Shown here piece after piece: positions 33,626 to 36,337 of a stretch of DNA of 36,337 nucleotides. The DNA comes from Candidatus Caenarcanales bacterium (lineage in GTDB: Bacteria > Cyanobacteriota > Vampirovibrionia > LMEP-6097): NCBI GenBank assembly GCA_013216135.1, contig JABSOS010000027.1, positions 1 through 36,337 of the forward strand, written 5' to 3'. Position 1 is the first letter of the stretch; every line of letters begins with the position of its first letter. The position numbers were made by a program, and so were the translations under genes. A model generated the notes under the pieces. The model ran no database searches and was not told the DNA's origin. It saw only the letters and a program-made list of their open reading frames with translations.

Positions 33626-34405
33626 ATGAATCAAAATATCCCTGGTGAAGAGCCTAACATCGAATTCAAAGACGAATCGACTGAAGATAAACCTAAATTA
33701 GATTATGTCCAGAATATAAATAACTTCAGTTTTTTCTGGTTAGGTTTAGGTATCATCATTGCAGCTTTAATAATTTCAAGCTCATTTCTTTCATGGAAAA
33801 ATTCTAGTAAGACTGTTACGGTAAGAGGTTTTTCTGAAAGGATGGTGAATGCTGATTTAGCATTATGGCCTGTCCAGGCTAAGGTTACGGCAAATACTTT
33901 AGTGGAACTTCACCAAGCTTTAGAGGCTTCTCAGGTGGTGATAAATAACTTCTTTAATGAACAAGGTTTTAAACCTAATGAAATTAATGCTAAGCAAACT
34001 CGAATCACTGACAGGCAAGCACAGTTATATAGTACTGATAATGTGAATAATCTTCAGAGATATGTTGCTGATTTTGGCTTCCTAATTAAAACTAAGAGAA
34101 TGGATTTAGTTAAAAGTTCTCTAAAAGAGATTAATAAACTTGTCGGTCAAGGAGTGACTCTTTCCTCTAATGAGGTTGAGTATTTATATACGAAGTTAAA
34201 TGAAATTAAACCTGAAATGATTAAAGAAGCTACAGTTGAAGCGAAAAAAGCAGCTGAAGAATTCGCGTTGAACTCTGATAGTAAGATTGCTTCTTTGAAA
34301 TCAGCTAGCCAAGGACTTTTTACTATAGAGCCGATTCATTACTATACTCAAGACCTTAAAAAAGTTCGTGTGGTAACTAATTTGGTTTATGGTTTGAAAA
34401 AATAA
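33626..34405 (+). CDS. SIMPL domain (DUF541) protein
   Basis: A 259-residue protein with an N-terminal cytoplasmic stretch of about 30 residues, one transmembrane helix (about residues 35-57, FFWLGLGIIIAALIISSSFL) and then an exported SIMPL domain starting KTVTVRGFSERMVNADLALW. The family is a beta-strand domain of the cell envelope, linked in some bacteria to oxidative stress and in animals to kinase signalling; its precise job is unknown. VTLSSNEVEYLYTKLNEIKPEMIKEAT and the closing VRVVTNLVYGL are typical. Its end overlaps the convergent gene 34387-35211 by 19 bp. Family call is firm. Confidence 0.85.
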   Translation: MNQNIPGEEPNIEFKDESTEDKPKLDYVQNINNFSFFWLGLGIIIAALIISSSFLSWKNSSKTVTVRGFSERMVNADLALWPVQAKVTANTLVELHQALEASQVVINNFFNEQGFKPNEINAKQTRITDRQAQLYSTDNVNNLQRYVADFGFLIKTKRMDLVKSSLKEINKLVGQGVTLSSNEVEYLYTKLNEIKPEMIKEATVEAKKAAEEFALNSDSKIASLKSASQGLFTIEPIHYYTQDLKKVRVVTNLVYGLKK

Positions 34406-35211
34406 TTATCAGCATTAATTTTCTTCTCACCAGTTATTTGGTTGTATTGATCTATGCTTAAACCACTTGCAAATTCTTGAAAGTTTTCTACAAAACCTAA
34501 AGGAACTCTATCATCTGGGTTTTTTACACTTTCAAGGGCGATAGTTTGTTCCTCTTCAGCTTCATTCTTAAATGAGAAAATGTGGAATTGATTACCTTTA
34601 GTGGCTTTGCCATCATGAGTTATACTGCCAGCATATTTTATGTCTGTAACACCTTCTAAACCTTTACTTTTTAGAAATTTAGCTAAGGCTTGTTCGGTTT
34701 TTTCAGCTCTTGTATCACTTAAACCCTTCTCTAATAAACTGTTCCCTGACTCATCTTCTTTGATATTTTCAGCAACACTAAAAGGTTCTGCTTCTACCAC
34801 TGTTAGATTTTCAGCTCCCAGTGCATTCCATGCAAGATTACCCTCATCATTCAAGCCAATATTATCTTTGCCGTCAAGCGAGTCCAATCTTTCAAGTAAT
34901 AAGCCATTTTTATAATTTTTGAATCGGTTTTCTCCAGATGAGAAAATTTCCCCAGAATCAGATATTTGGTTTGTTTCATAAAGTGAATTAAGAGCTTTGA
35001 AAGCTTCTTCTTCAGTTACTCCATTTTTATTATCACCAATAATCTGATTAGCAGCTCCTTCAGAGATGCCTATACTCATTAAGGTTTCTTTATTGTATCT
35101 GGTAACTTCACTATGACTATCAGCTGTCCTTGGAGTTGGAGATGGTAGCATTGGTATGTTTTGAATACCATCCATTAACCTATATTTGCTACTGTTAAAC
35201 CTGTCTTTCAT
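34387..35211 (-). CDS. Acidic protein of unknown function
   Basis: A 274-residue protein with no signal peptide or membrane segment. Residues 59-72 (DNKNGVTEEEAFKAL) resemble a calcium-binding EF-hand or dockerin-like loop with D, N and E at suitable positions. The rest is acidic, with a run of EDESGNSLLEKGL. I recognise no family. It is 81 bp downstream of the partial gene 35293-36297 on the same strand and may share its operon. Confidence 0.5.
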   Translation of the reverse strand: MKDRFNSSKYRLMDGIQNIPMLPSPTPRTADSHSEVTRYNKETLMSIGISEGAANQIIGDNKNGVTEEEAFKALNSLYETNQISDSGEIFSSGENRFKNYKNGLLLERLDSLDGKDNIGLNDEGNLAWNALGAENLTVVEAEPFSVAENIKEDESGNSLLEKGLSDTRAEKTEQALAKFLKSKGLEGVTDIKYAGSITHDGKATKGNQFHIFSFKNEAEEEQTIALESVKNPDDRVPLGFVENFQEFASGLSIDQYNQITGEKKINADNYFFKP

Positions 35212-35292
35212 ATTGATATTTATGTAGCTTATCTTGGTTAAAGCTAGATTATGAAAGTTTATAATTGATGTATGAAATGCAGATAATTGTCT

Positions 35293-36297
35293 TCAGGGTA
35301 CAAATCTTTGCAGCTTTTGTCCTAGAGTTAATTCATCATGTGTTTTAACTTTACTTAAATCTAGGATTAGAAAAGATGGAATATTTCCTGATTTATGCTG
35401 CTTATTTAAGAAAGAGCTAATTGCTCTTGCTTCACCTTCAAATTCATCATCTGTTATTTGAATAATTTGGTTCCCTGGTTTTGAAGCTTCTTCTTTGATA
35501 TTTTCGAATAGATTTACTAGTCTTCCACTAGTACCTAAATTTCGTCTGTTGTTGTTGTGCTGTTGCCATGATTTAAGCAGGGAGCGATTATGTACCAGTT
35601 CTCCAGGCAATTTTTTTAATGCTTGATGATCTGCTTTTACTGTTTTTTTGAAATCATCCCAACCTTTAACTTGATTACCATCTGGATTATTAGCATGTTG
35701 ACGACCTACGTTGAAAGCAAAATTTCTAATTCCATTAAGTGGCTTTTCATCTTCAAGCCCTCTTAGATGAAGGGTTGCGTTATGAAAATTATTTCTAACT
35801 AAGTCTGAAAGTACAAATGGAGCATTCTCTTTGTCTGTTATTGCAAGGATTATCTTACTATCTTTCCAGTCTTCTAAGTATTTTAAATTATCACTATGAT
35901 CAATGATTTCAGTTCCAGGTTTGAATCCATAAAGAACAGGAGACTTAATTTCTATTGGTTTGATTTTTGGAGCTTTAGAAAAGTCAGGGGCTTCTTTATG
36001 TAGTTCAGTTAAAAAACTATGGGTTTCTCGAGGGGCGCTGTTATGAGGGATTTTTGGTGGGTTTAAAGCATCGTCAATATTAAGTACTCCAGTAAGAGCT
36101 AATGCAGAAGCAAGAATTTTAAATGTTAAACCTGCATTTCTTGCAGCTGAGATAAAGCCTATACCCTTAAAACCAAGACTAGCTGCAGCTGGGGTTATTA
36201 AGGGTTTACCAAAGACAAGTAATTTTTTCTTAGGATCTTGCTTCGAAAGTTCTTTCTTTAATTCTTTTGGCTCTAGACCATTAAACTTTATGATTCT
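35293..36297 (-). CDS. Uncharacterised protein, 5' end missing or frameshifted
   Basis: An open frame of about 334 codons on the minus strand runs from just after a stop (36298-36300) to TGA at 35293, but contains no ATG, GTG or TTG before TTG 35610. The visible sequence is coding in style throughout: IIKFNGLEPKELKKEL, a hydrophobic stretch GFKGIGFISAARNAGLTFKILASALALTGVL, a proline-rich loop, and strands such as SKIILAITDKEN and IPSFLILDLSKV. Another frame ends ELEKELYELVISKES near the edge and could be its true N-terminal continuation after a one-base frameshift near 36296. I recognise no family. The gene extends past the window or is broken near the edge. Confidence 0.5.
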   Translation of the reverse strand, partial: RIIKFNGLEPKELKKELSKQDPKKKLLVFGKPLITPAAASLGFKGIGFISAARNAGLTFKILASALALTGVLNIDDALNPPKIPHNSAPRETHSFLTELHKEAPDFSKAPKIKPIEIKSPVLYGFKPGTEIIDHSDNLKYLEDWKDSKIILAITDKENAPFVLSDLVRNNFHNATLHLRGLEDEKPLNGIRNFAFNVGRQHANNPDGNQVKGWDDFKKTVKADHQALKKLPGELVHNRSLLKSWQQHNNNRRNLGTSGRLVNLFENIKEEASKPGNQIIQITDDEFEGEARAISSFLNKQHKSGNIPSFLILDLSKVKTHDELTLGQKLQRFVP

Positions 36298-36337
36298 TTA
36301 GAAATTACTAACTCGTACAACTCCTTTTCTAGCTCCT

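Noticed and set aside
1..36337. CRISPR array
   Set aside because: No regularly spaced short repeats with unique spacers; the only tandem repeats are the 66-bp LRR-coding units.

Overview
The window is AT-rich bacterial DNA using the standard code, with TGA used as a stop. Secreted proteins with signal peptides, a TonB-C-like domain, a LysR regulator, a SIMPL protein and oligopeptidase A point to a diderm, gram-negative-type bacterium. The AT-rich coding and a Patescibacteria/Melainabacteria-style large serine recombinase suggest an uncultured or little-studied lineage. Gene content alone does not let me name the taxon.

Left chromosomal part (1-16480): a frameshifted gene of unknown function; an M3 oligopeptidase behind a strikingly branched palindromic leader; a secreted spondin-domain protein divergent from a frameshifted LysR regulator; an 840-residue protein ending in a TraB/Tiki-like domain; a KAP P-loop NTPase fused to leucine-rich repeats; a three-gene minus-strand operon of secreted or membrane proteins; an AAA/DUF4143 ATPase; and a proline-rich protein with a possible nucleotidyltransferase-like core.

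Integrative element (about 16540-31946, 15.4 kb): it is bounded by a 65-bp perfect direct repeat whose right copy covers the last 10 nt of the tmRNA gene (ssrA). It carries, left to right, a large membrane protein of unknown function, a decayed IS200/IS605 transposase, a small membrane protein, a Hachiman defence pair (hamA intact, hamB with two frameshifts), several unknown genes including a two-gene operon behind a pseudoknotted leader that ends in an intrinsic terminator, and a replication/integration module (small ORF, primase-helicase, large serine recombinase). The recombinase reads out of the element and antisense through the tmRNA gene. A different recombinase tail sits at the left junction and would be its natural end in the excised circle. 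Sequence left of that junction is the tail of a second recombinase, so elements appear to have stacked at ssrA.

Right chromosomal part (31937-36337): ssrA on the minus strand, a mazEF-type toxin-antitoxin pair with a clear promoter/operator and a frameshifted toxin, a small membrane protein, a SIMPL-domain protein, and two unknown minus-strand genes, the last running to the window edge.

At least seven loci carry single-base frameshifts, most of them in homopolymer runs. Residual sequencing indels are the most economical explanation, and 'pseudogene' calls here should be read with that in mind.
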